A DNA stretch of 64,000 nucleotides from Dokdonella_A sp963775445 (GCA_963775445.1 CAVZIT010000006.1:372001-436000), one strand, 5' to 3'; positions 28,392 to 38,308 are shown, numbered from the stretch's first letter. Program-made: numbers and translations. Notes: generated from the letters alone by a model not told the origin.

Positions 28392-29534
28392 CACGAAGCC
28401 GATCGGCACGTAATACCAGGGCAAGCGTGGCGACTGGTAGAAACGCATCAACCCGATGCTCACCGCGTAAGTCAGCACGCCGCCAACGAGAAGCCCGAGC
28501 GTCGTGATGATGAAGTTCTCGGTGTGGAAATAGCGCAGGATGTCCACGCGCGAGGCGCCCAGCGCGCGACGCGTGCCGATCTGCTTGCGCCGCTGCGTCA
28601 CCCAGAAACTCGCCATGCCGACGATGCCGAGCGCGGTTATCGCGAGCAGGCTCGCGATCACGATGCCGAGGATGATCATCATCGCGCGGTCGTTGCGGTA
28701 GCCGGCGGTGCGGATCTCCTGCATGCTCTTCAAGCCGCGCACGACGCGCGAGTGATTGCTTTGCATGAGCTTGGTTTCGACAATCTTCATCAACTCATCG
28801 CGACGGCCCGGGTCGGCGCGCACCAGATACGCCGAACTGGTGCCGTAGGCGACACGCTGCGGAACCAGAATCGAATATTCGTCGGCGTTCTTGTCGCCGT
28901 CGCGACTGCCTGCTCCGGGCCACGGCTTCTGCAAGCGGTCCACGACGCCGACGACCGTGTTGGGCGCACCCTTGGGGTCGATGTAGAACGATCGGCCCAC
29001 GGCGTTCTGGCCCGGAAAGAGTTTCTGCGCAAGCGCCCTGGTGACGATCAAGCCGGCGGGCCAGGTCGTCGCATTGCGGTCGCGGAACGAAATTTCCTCC
29101 GGCTTGAAATTGCGGCCGGCGACGAGATCGAGACCATAGGCGTCAAGCCCATGTTCGTCGATGAAATAAATCGCCGCTGCCGTCGTGGCGGTCTTCTGGC
29201 CGGGTTGCAGGCTGACGCCCTCGCCCCAGCCGCTGAACGTAAGTGGCAGCGTATTGATCGACGTCGCGGCGTGCACGCCAGGCAGGGCGCGCAACAACGC
29301 CAGATCCTCGGTGAACGCATTGCGTACATTGAAGTCGTCGCCGAAGCCGGTGCTCGTCACCATGAACGTGTCGGACTCGTTCATGCCGGTCGGCCGCCCG
29401 ACCTTGTCGACGCGCTGCGAAATGATGAACAGCGCATTGCACACGATGGCCAGCGTCAGTGCGATCTGCAGGCCGATCAGGATCAGCGCGACCTTGCTGC
29501 GCATCAGGGCGGAAAGTATCGGACGGATTTCCAT
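28302..29534 (-). CDS. FtsX/MacB-type ABC permease, type B, pair 1
   Basis: 410 aa starting MEIRPILSALMRSKVALILI. It has the same fold as the other type-B copies: one N-terminal helix, a periplasmic domain (ATSINTLPLTFSGWGEGVSL, LVAGRNFKPEEISFRD), then three helices with RKQIGTRRALGASRVDILRY. A 7-residue insertion rich in acidic residues (GAGSRDGDKNADEY) marks this copy. It lies 18 bp after its type-A partner. Confidence 0.9.
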   Translation of the reverse strand: MEIRPILSALMRSKVALILIGLQIALTLAIVCNALFIISQRVDKVGRPTGMNESDTFMVTSTGFGDDFNVRNAFTEDLALLRALPGVHAATSINTLPLTFSGWGEGVSLQPGQKTATTAAAIYFIDEHGLDAYGLDLVAGRNFKPEEISFRDRNATTWPAGLIVTRALAQKLFPGQNAVGRSFYIDPKGAPNTVVGVVDRLQKPWPGAGSRDGDKNADEYSILVPQRVAYGTSSAYLVRADPGRRDELMKIVETKLMQSNHSRVVRGLKSMQEIRTAGYRNDRAMMIILGIVIASLLAITALGIVGMASFWVTQRRKQIGTRRALGASRVDILRYFHTENFIITTLGLLVGGVLTYAVSIGLMRFYQSPRLPWYYVPIGFVCLWLLGQLAVLGPAARASRVPPAVATRSV

Positions 29535-29552
29535 GCTGCGTCCTCGGCTGGG

Positions 29553-30860
29553 TTACTGGGTCTTCAGTTGCGTGGCCGGAGCGATCTGGCAGGCGCGCCA
29601 GGTCGGGTACACGCCGGCAAGGAGGGCCGCCACGACCGCAAGCGCAATCGTCGTCAGCACCATCGTCCAGTCGAGCTGGGCAACGCCGCCGAAACCCTGG
29701 TACAGCGAACGCACGAGCCACAGCCCGAGGCCGGTCAGCAGCAGGCCGATCACGCCGCCGCTGATACCAATCACGCCCGCCTCGATAAGGTGCTGGCCGA
29801 ACAACTGCGGTTTGCTGGCGCCGAGCGCGCGACGCAAGCCGATTTCGCCGGACTTGCGCATGAACTTCGCGAGCAGCAAGCCAACCGTGTTGATCAGGCA
29901 CACGATGAGGAACGCGAAAGACAGCCACACCTGAATCTGCACGTCGCGCGGCACGACTTTCTGCGAATCGAGCCAGTCGGTCACATTCAGCAACCGGTTG
30001 TTGAGCGGCCGCGGGAAGCGACCGAGTTTTTTCTGTTCCTCTACATAGTTCGAGAGGAACGAGGAATAGGCTTGCGCTTTTGCGGGCGAATCCAGTTCCA
30101 CCCAGAACTGGTTCCAGACGCACTCCGACGCGAGATAGCCATCCCAGCCCGGGCTGGAATTTTCCCAGCAGTTGTTGTTGCCCGACGAACCCGTCTTGAG
30201 TTCGATTGCGGTCGTGAACGGAATGTAGAACTCTTCCGGCGCGTTGAGCGTGCCATTGGTCAGGTCGTAGAACTTCACGCGCGGTTGCCACGTGTCCAGC
30301 ACACCGCTGATCGTGTAGTCGACATTGTTGAGCCGTACGCTCTTGCCGACGCTGTTCTGTCCGCCAAACAACTTCTCGTTGGTGTCCTTGCTGAGTACCA
30401 CAACGCGCGCATGCGCGGAATCCTGCGCCCGTCCCCACGGTCCGCCGTACTGGAACGGCGGCTCGAACATCGGGAAGAAATCCCCGAAGGTCGCGCGCCC
30501 GAGCGCCATGAACGGCTTGACCTCGGGATTCGCGGGCTGGATCGGATAGGACACCTTGTACATCGCAGCCTGCCGATCGGCTTTCGCGGCCTGCATCAGT
30601 GCCGTCGAATCCCGATAGGTCAGCTGATCGGGCGGCGAACCATCCTCGTCGTAGGCCTGGTTCGGATCCCAGTTGTCGAGTTGCACGTAGAACAGCTTGT
30701 CGCTCTTCCACGGAATCGGATCACTGCCCATCAGGTGAAGGACGGTGAGCGATGTCATGCTCGCGGCAATACCGAGCGCGATGCCGAACACCATGAGTCC
30801 GGTCAGCACCGGATTGCGTCGGAGGCTGCGCAGGCCGAGTTGCAGGTAGTAGCCGAACAT
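29553..30860 (-). CDS. FtsX/MacB-type ABC permease, type A, pair 1
   Basis: 435 aa starting MFGYYLQLGLRSLRRNPVLT. Helix 1 (about 20-42) is followed by a periplasmic domain with MFEPPFQYGGPWGRAQDSAH and GKSVRLNNVDYTISGVLDTW, then three helices with KSGEIGLRRALGASKPQLFG, ending TWRACQIAPATQLKTQ. It is the first permease in the operon, 14 bp after the ATPase gene. Confidence 0.9.
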   Translation of the reverse strand: MFGYYLQLGLRSLRRNPVLTGLMVFGIALGIAASMTSLTVLHLMGSDPIPWKSDKLFYVQLDNWDPNQAYDEDGSPPDQLTYRDSTALMQAAKADRQAAMYKVSYPIQPANPEVKPFMALGRATFGDFFPMFEPPFQYGGPWGRAQDSAHARVVVLSKDTNEKLFGGQNSVGKSVRLNNVDYTISGVLDTWQPRVKFYDLTNGTLNAPEEFYIPFTTAIELKTGSSGNNNCWENSSPGWDGYLASECVWNQFWVELDSPAKAQAYSSFLSNYVEEQKKLGRFPRPLNNRLLNVTDWLDSQKVVPRDVQIQVWLSFAFLIVCLINTVGLLLAKFMRKSGEIGLRRALGASKPQLFGQHLIEAGVIGISGGVIGLLLTGLGLWLVRSLYQGFGGVAQLDWTMVLTTIALAVVAALLAGVYPTWRACQIAPATQLKTQ

Positions 30861-30874
30861 GATCGCTTCCTGCT

Positions 30875-31600
<726 letters not shown>

Positions 31601-31703
31601 GGCGGACTCGCAATTGGGTAGTGGGAAGTGGGATCTAGTTGAAAAGTGCGGCCAGGGACGGCCGCTTCTTGATCTGCCCTTCTCATCAGGGACGATGGAC
31701 AAA

Positions 31704-32972
31704 TTAGTGAATCGAAACGCGTTGCGCACCGTTGAATGCATCGGTGCCGGAAATGACAAGGCGATCGCCTTCCTTGACTCCCGACACGATTTCGACCGCG
31801 TTGAGGCTGGTCGCACCGACCTGGATCGACGTGCGTTCGGCAATGTCGCCGTGCACCACGTAGGCGACGCGCCCGGCGCCGGTGTCGACGAACGGTCCGC
31901 GTTCGACCATCAGCACGTTAGGGTGCTGGTCGATGAGGATGCGCGTCGTGAGCTGCTGGTTCTGGCGCAGTCCAGCCGGCTTGTCCTTTGCGAACGCGAC
32001 GCGTCCGGTGACCTGGCCTGCGACCACTTCGGGCGAGATCGCACTGACCTTGCCCGCGTATTTGGTCGCGCCGTCCTGGATTTCGGCCGGCATGCCGATC
32101 GCCAGATCGTGCGCGAACACTTCCGGCACCTGCACTTCGACTTCAAGCGCGGAGAGGTCCACGACCGTGATCAGCGGTGCGTTCACCGCGACGTTCGCAC
32201 TCTGTTGGACCAGCAATTGACCGACCTGCCCCGCCACCGGTGAGCGCACCTTGAGTTCGTCGACCTGGCGTGTGAGGTCCTGAACCAGCAACTGCTGGCG
32301 ATCGAGCGCGAGGTGCTTGGTCTTGACGTCGAACGCAAGCGCTTCGCGTTCGAGCTGGACATCTTTCTTCGACTGCTTGACGGTCAGTTCGGCCTTGGAC
32401 AGGGCGTCCTTCGCGCGCAGCACATCGAGTTCCGGCAAGGCGCCGAGCTTGAATCCCTTGGTGTTGCGTTCGAGTTCGCGCGCCGCGGTCTGGCGATCGA
32501 TGTCCGCCTGGTCGAGCGCTGTCTGCACCGCGGCCTGTTGCTTGCGGCTCTCGATGCCGGCGCGCTCGACCGCAATCGTCAGGCTGTCGAGCGTCGCCTG
32601 TTCCTGCTTGAGTCGATTGGTCAGTTCGGGGCTGTCGACCTCGGCCAGCACGGCGCCCTTGTCGACCTTGTCGCCCGCATGCACGTCGAGTTTCACGAAA
32701 CCCGGGCTCGGTGCGTACAAAGTCGGACTCACCGCCGCGACGACGCGGCCCTGCACCGAAACATCGCGCGTCAGCGTGCCGCGCGTGACCGGCGCGATTC
32801 GAAGTCGCGCAAGGCTCGCCGACGCATCGGACGAAAGCAGTCGCGCAATGCCCGGCGCGATCGCAGCGATCAGCCCGACAACGACGACAGCGGCCGCGAT
32901 ATAGAAATAGCGGCGTTTTCGGTTCGGCGCGCTTGTGACCTTCCTGTCCTGCGCCGAGGTATCGCGAATCAT
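31704..32972 (-). CDS. HlyD/MacA-type periplasmic adaptor (membrane fusion) protein
   Basis: 422 aa from ATG 32972, with GGAGAG eight bases upstream. One N-terminal membrane helix (RYFYIAAAVVVVGLIAAIAP) is followed by a lipoyl half-motif, a long alpha-helical hairpin (about 125-235, KQEQATLDSLTIAVERAGIE onward), the second lipoyl half (VRSPVAGQVGQLLVQQSANV), a beta-barrel and a membrane-proximal domain. It links inner-membrane ABC permeases to an outer-membrane channel of the TolC type, which is not encoded here. It is the first gene of the operon, 46 bp from a sigma-54 promoter. Confidence 0.93.
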   Translation of the reverse strand: MIRDTSAQDRKVTSAPNRKRRYFYIAAAVVVVGLIAAIAPGIARLLSSDASASLARLRIAPVTRGTLTRDVSVQGRVVAAVSPTLYAPSPGFVKLDVHAGDKVDKGAVLAEVDSPELTNRLKQEQATLDSLTIAVERAGIESRKQQAAVQTALDQADIDRQTAARELERNTKGFKLGALPELDVLRAKDALSKAELTVKQSKKDVQLEREALAFDVKTKHLALDRQQLLVQDLTRQVDELKVRSPVAGQVGQLLVQQSANVAVNAPLITVVDLSALEVEVQVPEVFAHDLAIGMPAEIQDGATKYAGKVSAISPEVVAGQVTGRVAFAKDKPAGLRQNQQLTTRILIDQHPNVLMVERGPFVDTGAGRVAYVVHGDIAERTSIQVGATSLNAVEIVSGVKEGDRLVISGTDAFNGAQRVSIH

Positions 32973-33017
32973 GCGTGGCTCTCCAAAGGGATCGGTAATC
33001 AGCACACATCGGTTGGA

Positions 33018-33032
33018 GCAAGTCCCATGCCA
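33018..33032 (-). promoter_or_regulatory. Sigma-54 (-24/-12) promoter of the six-permease operon
   Basis: On the minus strand the sequence is TGGCATGGGACTTGC, matching TGGCAC-N5-TTGC with one mismatch. The invariant GG and GC are exactly 10 bases apart, and a T follows the GC. Transcription would begin near 33006, giving a 5' leader of about 34 bases before the adaptor ATG at 32972. The operon ends with a sigma-54 activator. Confidence 0.82.
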
Positions 33033-33098
33033 CGCGGATTCGGACAACAACAAATTGATCTGCAAAGCATTTCAGGCGGAAACGCTCGGCGATTCGGC

Positions 33099-33108
33099 GT
33101 CCGCGGAC
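33099..33108. promoter_or_regulatory. Possible enhancer half-site (palindrome)
   Basis: GTCCGCGGAC is a perfect 10-bp palindrome about 70-80 bp upstream of the -24 element, where a sigma-54 activator could bind. It is short and could be chance in G+C-rich DNA. Confidence 0.25.
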
Positions 33109-33176
33109 ACGGCCGGACAACCCGACGCCGACGAAGTCGCTGCAACCGACCGGTCGTCTCGTGCATCCTGATAACC

Positions 33177-33875
33177 GTGAGTGCCGCGAGTTTCCGCATC
33201 GAATTACCCGACGACCTGGTGCCGCGTGCGCAAGGCGGAGAGACCGCTGCACTCGAACGCATTTATCGCCTGTTCGAGCGACCGGGTTACACGCTCGCGC
33301 TGCGCCTGATCGGAGATCGCGATAGCGCACGTGAGGCGCTGCACGATGCGATGTTGCGTATGTTCGAGCGCATCGGCCAGTTCCGCGGCGAGGCTCCGTT
33401 CTGGGGCTGGCTGCGACAGATTGTCGTCAACGAAGCGCTGATGCGACTACGCCGCGAGCGCAGCATCGCCTTCGACGAGTTGCCCGACGACGACGGCTCC
33501 CCCGGGGCGGATCCACCGCCCTGGGTGCTGGCCGATGCACAAAGCCTCGAACGCGCAATGCAGCGCCTGCCTTCGCTGACGCGCAGCGTGCTGTGGCTGT
33601 ACCACGTCGAGGAATACACCCATCAGGAGATTGCCGAGATGACCGGAAAATCGGTGAGTTTCTCCAAATCGCAGGTCATGCGCGGCGGTATGCGACTGCG
33701 AGCGCTGCTCGATCCCGAATTTGCAAAACCGGGCATCCTGCCGCGGTTTGCAAGCAAACGGTCGCGGCAAAGCCGCGCCCCGTTTGCCGCGTCAAGCACT
33801 GACGTGCTCGACGCGACGGCACATCCATGTGCCGGGGCACCTGTACCAAACTCCCTGTCCAACACCACGAGGTAG
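33177..33875 (+). CDS. ECF-type RNA polymerase sigma factor
   Basis: 232 aa from GTG 33177, divergent from the adaptor gene. The sigma-2 region (about 15-85, with DAMLRMFERIGQFRGEAPFWGW split across two lines of conservation) and sigma-4 (about 125-175, LPSLTRSVLWLYHVEEYTHQ and EIAEMTGKSVSFSKSQVMR) are clear. A C-terminal tail of about 45 residues rich in S, R, A and P follows and has no match I recognise. Upstream open frame is antisense to the adaptor gene, so the GTG is preferred. It heads a three-gene set with a broken anti-sigma-like gene and a PDZ protein. Confidence 0.85.
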   Translation: MSAASFRIELPDDLVPRAQGGETAALERIYRLFERPGYTLALRLIGDRDSAREALHDAMLRMFERIGQFRGEAPFWGWLRQIVVNEALMRLRRERSIAFDELPDDDGSPGADPPPWVLADAQSLERAMQRLPSLTRSVLWLYHVEEYTHQEIAEMTGKSVSFSKSQVMRGGMRLRALLDPEFAKPGILPRFASKRSRQSRAPFAASSTDVLDATAHPCAGAPVPNSLSNTTR

Positions 33876-33882
33876 TCGCGCC

Positions 33883-34511
33883 ATGTCTGACCGCGACAGC
33901 ACACTGACCTTGCATCCGGACGTTGCGCTCGCCACGGCATTGCGCGCGTTGCCGGACGCGGCGCCGGAACCGGACTTGTGGCCGGATCTGGCGCGCACTC
34001 TCGCGCGGCGAACGCAACGCAAGTCGCGTCGCTGGCAAATCGCGCTCCCCGTAGCGCTCGCTGCCGGCATCGCACTCGCGCTGCTGATTCCCCGCACACC
34101 GACATCGCCACCACAGCAATCGCCGGCCACGACAGCGAGCGCAAGCTCCGCAGTGTCGCCGGCAACGGCAACGACCACATCGCACCCAACACCGCCACCG
34201 CGACGACCGACGTCCACGAACTCGCCGACCTGCGACGACGCTCGCAATCACTCGAACGCTGGATCGCCGGCTTCGCGCACGCACCGCAGGACAGCCGCGA
34301 TCTGATGGCCGCAGTCGAGGTCGAGGATCTGATCGCGCTGGTCGACGTGCAACTCGGCGCGACACGCGACCGTGCCGATGCACTGCCCCTGTGGCGCCAG
34401 CGCGTCGCGTTGCTCGAAGACCTGGCCACGATTCGCGTCGGTGCAGCCACCCTCGCGGCCAACGACACCGGCGCGACCGCATCGGTCGCGCCATTCAATC
34501 GCATGAATTGA
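33883..34511 (+). pseudogene. Anti-sigma-like membrane protein, frameshifted
   Basis: The frame from ATG 33883 encodes MSDRDSTLTLHPDVALATAL, a soluble N-terminus with DAAPEPDLWPDLARTLA, then one membrane helix (WQIALPVALAAGIALALLIP). Near 34100-34210 coding continues in a different frame (HELADLRRRSQSLERWIAGF to the stop at 34509). Joining the frames requires one lost base. The joined product would be about 209 aa, with the topology of an anti-sigma factor, in the right place after the ECF gene and 10 bp before the PDZ gene. It may be a true mutation or a sequencing error in a repetitive CACC/GCGA-rich stretch. Confidence 0.65.
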
Positions 34512-34521
34512 GGTCACTCCG

Positions 34522-35850
34522 ATGAATCGCACCCTGCTTTGCAGTTCCCTTCTCGTTTCGCTCTGCTGTACTCCGACATTCGCGGCCGACTCCGCCGCGG
34601 CGGCCGTGCCGGCTGCACACGCGGATGTGCACGCGCATGCCGCGGCCAAGGCCACCGAATCCGCCGACTCCGCGCGCGCGGAACTCGCCGAGCTGCGCAC
34701 GCAGATGCAGGCGCTGTCGCGGCGCATGGCCGATCTTTCGCTCGAACTCGGTGATGCCGGTCCGCATGCCTACGCGTTCCGTTACCTCGGTGATCCCGAT
34801 CGCGCGATGATCGGCGTCGTCCTGTCGCCCGACGCGCATGGCGCGCGCATCAGCGCCGTGACGCCCGGCGCCGCGGCCGCGCGCGAGGGATTGCACGATG
34901 GCGATCTCATCGTCGCGATCGACGGCAAGACGCTGGACACGAAGTCGTCCGAAGCCGCGCTCGATGACGCGCGCGATCGACTCGCCGGGCTCAAGGAAAA
35001 CCAGAAGGTGCGCATCGAGTATCGGCGCGGCAATCACTCACACGACGTGACGCTCACCGCCGAACGGCGCAAGGCCTGGAACTGGGCGCAGTTCATGGAC
35101 GGGGACTTCATGCACGGCGATTTCATGAAAGGCGATTTCGGAAAGGGCGATCCGGCCCATCCGCTGCTGCCGAAGGATTTCGACCAGCGCATCCAGGCCG
35201 CGGTCGCGCGCGCGACCGCCGAAGCGACGCGCGCCGTGAACGAGAATGCTGAGGTCCGCGCGGAAGTCGAGCGCGCGCAGCACATTGCATCAGCCGTCGA
35301 CGCGCGGGCCGCGCGCAAGGCGGCCGATCAGGCTCGCCGCGCGATGCGCCTCGCAATGCCGTGGTGGGGACTCAATCTCGCGCCGGTCGACTCGGGTCTC
35401 GGCAGCTACTTCGGCGCCGATCACGGCGCGCTCGTGATTTCCGCGGACGAGGATTCGCTGCCGGGCATCAAATCGGGCGACGTGATCACGCGCATCGCCG
35501 GCGAGTCCGTGCAGCGACCCGAAGATGCGTTGCGCGCGTTGCGCGACCAGCCGGCCGGCAGCAAGGTCAAGGTCGAAGTGCTGCGCCACCACAAGACGCT
35601 CGCGCTGAACATGGCCGTGCCGGCGTACAAGTCGATCTTCAACCTGCCGCCGCTGCCACCGGCGCCACCGGTCGAACCCACACCACCCAGTCCGCCTGCG
35701 CCCGAGCCGGTCGCGCCGCCGCACGCACCAGTCGCGCCGCCAACGCCTGCGCCTCCCCCACCGGTCACGCGCAGTACAAACGGAGCAGCGCACGCGACCG
35801 GAGTCGTTGCGGCAAGCGCCGGCGACAGAAGTGGTCCCGCCGACAACTGA
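34522..35850 (+). CDS. Secreted double-PDZ domain protein with proline-rich tail
   Basis: 442 aa. It has a signal peptide (cut near residue 21), an alanine-rich helical region (about 40-77), PDZ domain 1 (about 93-178, with GVVLSPDAHGARISAVTPGA), then a tandem repeat FMDGD-FMHGD-FMKGD-FGKGD (191-210). A long Ala/Arg helix (225-278), PDZ domain 2 (about 283-362) and a proline-rich tail (375-415) follow. It has no protease domain, unlike DegP/DegS. The position after a sigma/anti-sigma pair suggests an envelope-stress sensor or substrate-presenting factor (inference). The start has a GAGG site upstream. The repeated FMxGD block is unlike anything I recognise. Confidence 0.8.
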   Translation: MNRTLLCSSLLVSLCCTPTFAADSAAAAVPAAHADVHAHAAAKATESADSARAELAELRTQMQALSRRMADLSLELGDAGPHAYAFRYLGDPDRAMIGVVLSPDAHGARISAVTPGAAAAREGLHDGDLIVAIDGKTLDTKSSEAALDDARDRLAGLKENQKVRIEYRRGNHSHDVTLTAERRKAWNWAQFMDGDFMHGDFMKGDFGKGDPAHPLLPKDFDQRIQAAVARATAEATRAVNENAEVRAEVERAQHIASAVDARAARKAADQARRAMRLAMPWWGLNLAPVDSGLGSYFGADHGALVISADEDSLPGIKSGDVITRIAGESVQRPEDALRALRDQPAGSKVKVEVLRHHKTLALNMAVPAYKSIFNLPPLPPAPPVEPTPPSPPAPEPVAPPHAPVAPPTPAPPPPVTRSTNGAAHATGVVAASAGDRSGPADN

Positions 35851-36056
35851 AGGAAGTCGCTTGATCAAAAATGCAACATTTGATCGCGACGATGCGGTCG
35901 AGTTCTGCGGTGCACCACTGACCATCCGCGTCGCGCAATTGAATGTCACGCTTCGACCATGAGCTGCCCTCAAGCGCACGAGTTCGATATTCCCGAAAGC
36001 GGCCATCGCGCGGACAGACCGGCCGTTCGGAATTCCTGACCGGCGGCGCGAGCGCG

Positions 36057-36791
36057 TCAGATTTGCGCAAGTCCGCCATCGACGGCGAGCTCGCTGGCGG
36101 TCATGAAGCTGCTGTCCTGCGACGCGAGAAAGGCAGCCGCCGCCCCGATCTCCGCCGGTTCGGCCATGCGCTGGAGCGGATTCATCGAGGCGAACAGCTT
36201 CATGCCTTCCTCGCCCACCGCGGCCTTCGCGAGCTCGGTCGCCGTTGGCCCGGGCGACAGCACGTTGACCCGGATGCCGGTGCCCTTCAGGTCCTCCGCC
36301 CAGGTCCGCGCAAGGTTGCGCACGGCTGCCTTGCTCGCGCTGTAGACGCTGAATGCCGGGGCACCCGTGGTGCCGGCGCTCGATCCGGTAAGGATGATCG
36401 AGCCGCCCTGGCCCATCAGCGGCAGCGCCTGCTGGACCGTGAAGATCGTGCCTTTCACATTGGTGTCGAAGGTTTCGTCGATGTGCTCGGCGGTGATCTC
36501 GCCGAGCGGAAGCAGGCCTCCTGTCCCGGCATTGGCGAAGACGATGTCGAGGGTTCCGCGCTCGGCCTTCACCGCCGCGTAGAGCCGGTCGAGGTCGGCC
36601 TCATCGGACACCGAGCCCTTCACCGCGCGGGCATTGGGCCCAAGGTCAGCCACCGCGGCGTCGAGCACTTCCTGCCGGCGGCCGAAGATGAAGACGACAG
36701 CGCCCTCTTCGATGAAGCGCTTTGCCGCCGCGCGGCCGATGCCGGTAGCGCCGCCGGTGATCACGGCGGTCTTTCCATTCAGTGTGTTCAT
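36057..36791 (-). CDS. Short-chain dehydrogenase/reductase (SDR)
   Basis: 244 aa from ATG 36791 (AAGGA site upstream; an earlier in-frame ATG at 36800 is too close to it). The Rossmann cofactor motif is TGGATGIGRAAAKRF and the family loop is NAGTGG. The catalytic set is S in ILTGSSAG with YxxxK in YSASKAAV. Acidic/basic residues after beta-2 (FGRRQEV) suggest NADPH. The substrate is unknown. It is the last gene of a minus-strand set with another SDR and an NADP-binding reductase, divergent from a LysR regulator. Confidence 0.9.
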   Translation of the reverse strand: MNTLNGKTAVITGGATGIGRAAAKRFIEEGAVVFIFGRRQEVLDAAVADLGPNARAVKGSVSDEADLDRLYAAVKAERGTLDIVFANAGTGGLLPLGEITAEHIDETFDTNVKGTIFTVQQALPLMGQGGSIILTGSSAGTTGAPAFSVYSASKAAVRNLARTWAEDLKGTGIRVNVLSPGPTATELAKAAVGEEGMKLFASMNPLQRMAEPAEIGAAAAFLASQDSSFMTASELAVDGGLAQI

Positions 36792-36861
36792 GTCATGCAT
36801 CCTTTGTTGGAGTTGTACGGAATCAGGGAACTGCTTGCTAGAGGAAAGCGAAGCGAATGCC

Positions 36862-37620
36862 TTAGCGCGCCGTCATGCCGCCATCGACGCGGTAATTCGC
36901 ACCGGTCATGAACTTTCCGCGATCCGACACGAGCAGCGCGACGGCCTCGGCGATGTCCTCGGTGGCGCCAATGCGGCCCAGCGGAATATTTTGAATCCAG
37001 GCATCAGTGGAAAATCCCGGAGTCGTCCTGGCAAACTCGTCGGAACCCGGCGTTGAGATGACGCCGGGCGACACCACGTTCACACGGACGCCGCTCGGCG
37101 CGAGTTCCATCGCGAGCGTGCGCGAGCAGTACTCGAGTGCCGCCTTGGCGGCGCCGTAGTGCGCAAAGGGACCGAACGGCATCGTCGCTGCCGCCGACGA
37201 GATGTTCACGACGGCTGCGGCCTTCGACGCCCGTAGCGCCGGTAGAACCGCGTTCGTGAGGCGGATCGCGGCGAAGAAGTTGAGCGCGAAGCTGTCATGC
37301 CACGCCTTGTCGGGAATCGTCCATGACCCTTCCAGGAACGCGCTTCCACCGCCCGCGTTGTTCACGAGAATGTCCAAGCCGCCGAGCGCAGCAATCGCTT
37401 GTTTCGCGATTGCTTCGACGCCTTCACTGGTGGTGACGTCGCCAGCGACGAACGTTGCCGCCGCGGGCATCTCGTCGTTGCATGTGCGCGCCGCGACCAC
37501 GACGTTGGCGCCACCATCGAGGAGGCGCTGCGCGATGGCCGCGCCAATGCCGCGTGTGCCTCCGGTGACCAGCGCACGGCGGCCGCCGAGTTCTTTCGAG
37601 AGATCGAGTTTGTTGGACAT
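36862..37620 (-). CDS. Short-chain dehydrogenase/reductase (SDR)
   Basis: 252 aa from ATG 37620. It has TGGTRGIGAAIAQRL, NNAGGG and the catalytic S in VVNISSAAATMP with YGAAKAAL. The C-terminal GRIGATEDIAEAVALLVSD and MTGANYRVDGGMTAR are typical of classical SDRs such as 3-oxoacyl reductases. The substrate is not predictable. It lies 70 bp upstream of the other SDR gene and is probably co-transcribed. Confidence 0.9.
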   Translation of the reverse strand: MSNKLDLSKELGGRRALVTGGTRGIGAAIAQRLLDGGANVVVAARTCNDEMPAAATFVAGDVTTSEGVEAIAKQAIAALGGLDILVNNAGGGSAFLEGSWTIPDKAWHDSFALNFFAAIRLTNAVLPALRASKAAAVVNISSAAATMPFGPFAHYGAAKAALEYCSRTLAMELAPSGVRVNVVSPGVISTPGSDEFARTTPGFSTDAWIQNIPLGRIGATEDIAEAVALLVSDRGKFMTGANYRVDGGMTAR

Positions 37621-37679
37621 GAGATGTACTTCGGGGATGGGATGGTGTTTCCGGAGCCGTGATCCAGGCTGCGGGGTGA

Positions 37680-38285
37680 TCACGATCTTGCAGCGGTCGC
37701 CGCAGGCTCGGGTTCCTTCTTGAACAGGTCCTGGAAGATCAAAGGCCCCCAGCTCTTGTCCCCGCGCGCCTGCACAAGCGCGCCGCCCTCTTCGAGCTTG
37801 CCGAGATTGACGGGCGCGAAACCGAGTTGCTCGGCGAGCGCTGCCACCGACGCTGCAGCCCCTTCGTCGTCGCTTGACAGGAACACGGCCCGCCGGCCGC
37901 CCTTGACGCGCGGGTCGGTGGCCAGGGTGCGGGCGAGGAGATGATTGAAGCCCTTCACCAACCGGGCACCGGGGAAGGCTTTGGCGACGACGGTAGAGGA
38001 GACGCCAAACCCGTTCATCGCGTCGATGATCGTCTTGCCCTGCCAGCTCGCCAGATTTTTGCCGACCTCGCGATGCCCCTCGAAGAGAACGGCCAGGAAG
38101 ATCACATCCGCCTTGAGCGCTTCCTGCAGCGTCTTTGGAACGACGGTGGGTCCGATCGCCTGTGCCTGTGACAACAGTGCCTCGGGCGGCCGCCGACTGG
38201 CGACCGCGACTTCGATGTTCTTGCGGGCGAAGGCGCCGGCGAGCGCTTGGCCCACTGCGCCGAAACCGATAATTGCGTAGCTCAT
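37680..38285 (-). CDS. NADP-binding reductase (F420-reductase/NADP oxidoreductase-like)
   Basis: 201 aa from ATG 38285, with a strong AAGGAG site. The N-terminal Rossmann motif MSYAIIGFGAVGQALAGAFA and SRRP after beta-2 fit NADP binding. ADVIFLAVLFEGHREV and KGFNHLLARTLATDP follow the layout of the NADP oxidoreductase (coenzyme F420-dependent) family. True F420 use is unlikely to follow from sequence alone. It is the promoter-proximal gene of the set opposite the LysR regulator. Confidence 0.85.
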   Translation of the reverse strand: MSYAIIGFGAVGQALAGAFARKNIEVAVASRRPPEALLSQAQAIGPTVVPKTLQEALKADVIFLAVLFEGHREVGKNLASWQGKTIIDAMNGFGVSSTVVAKAFPGARLVKGFNHLLARTLATDPRVKGGRRAVFLSSDDEGAAASVAALAEQLGFAPVNLGKLEEGGALVQARGDKSWGPLIFQDLFKKEPEPAATAARS

Positions 38286-38308
38286 GATTGTCTCCTTTTC
38301 AGTGCGTG

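Noticed and set aside
34080..34220. Programmed frameshift in the anti-sigma-like gene
   Set aside because: No slippery heptamer or downstream structure is visible; a lost base or sequencing error is simpler.
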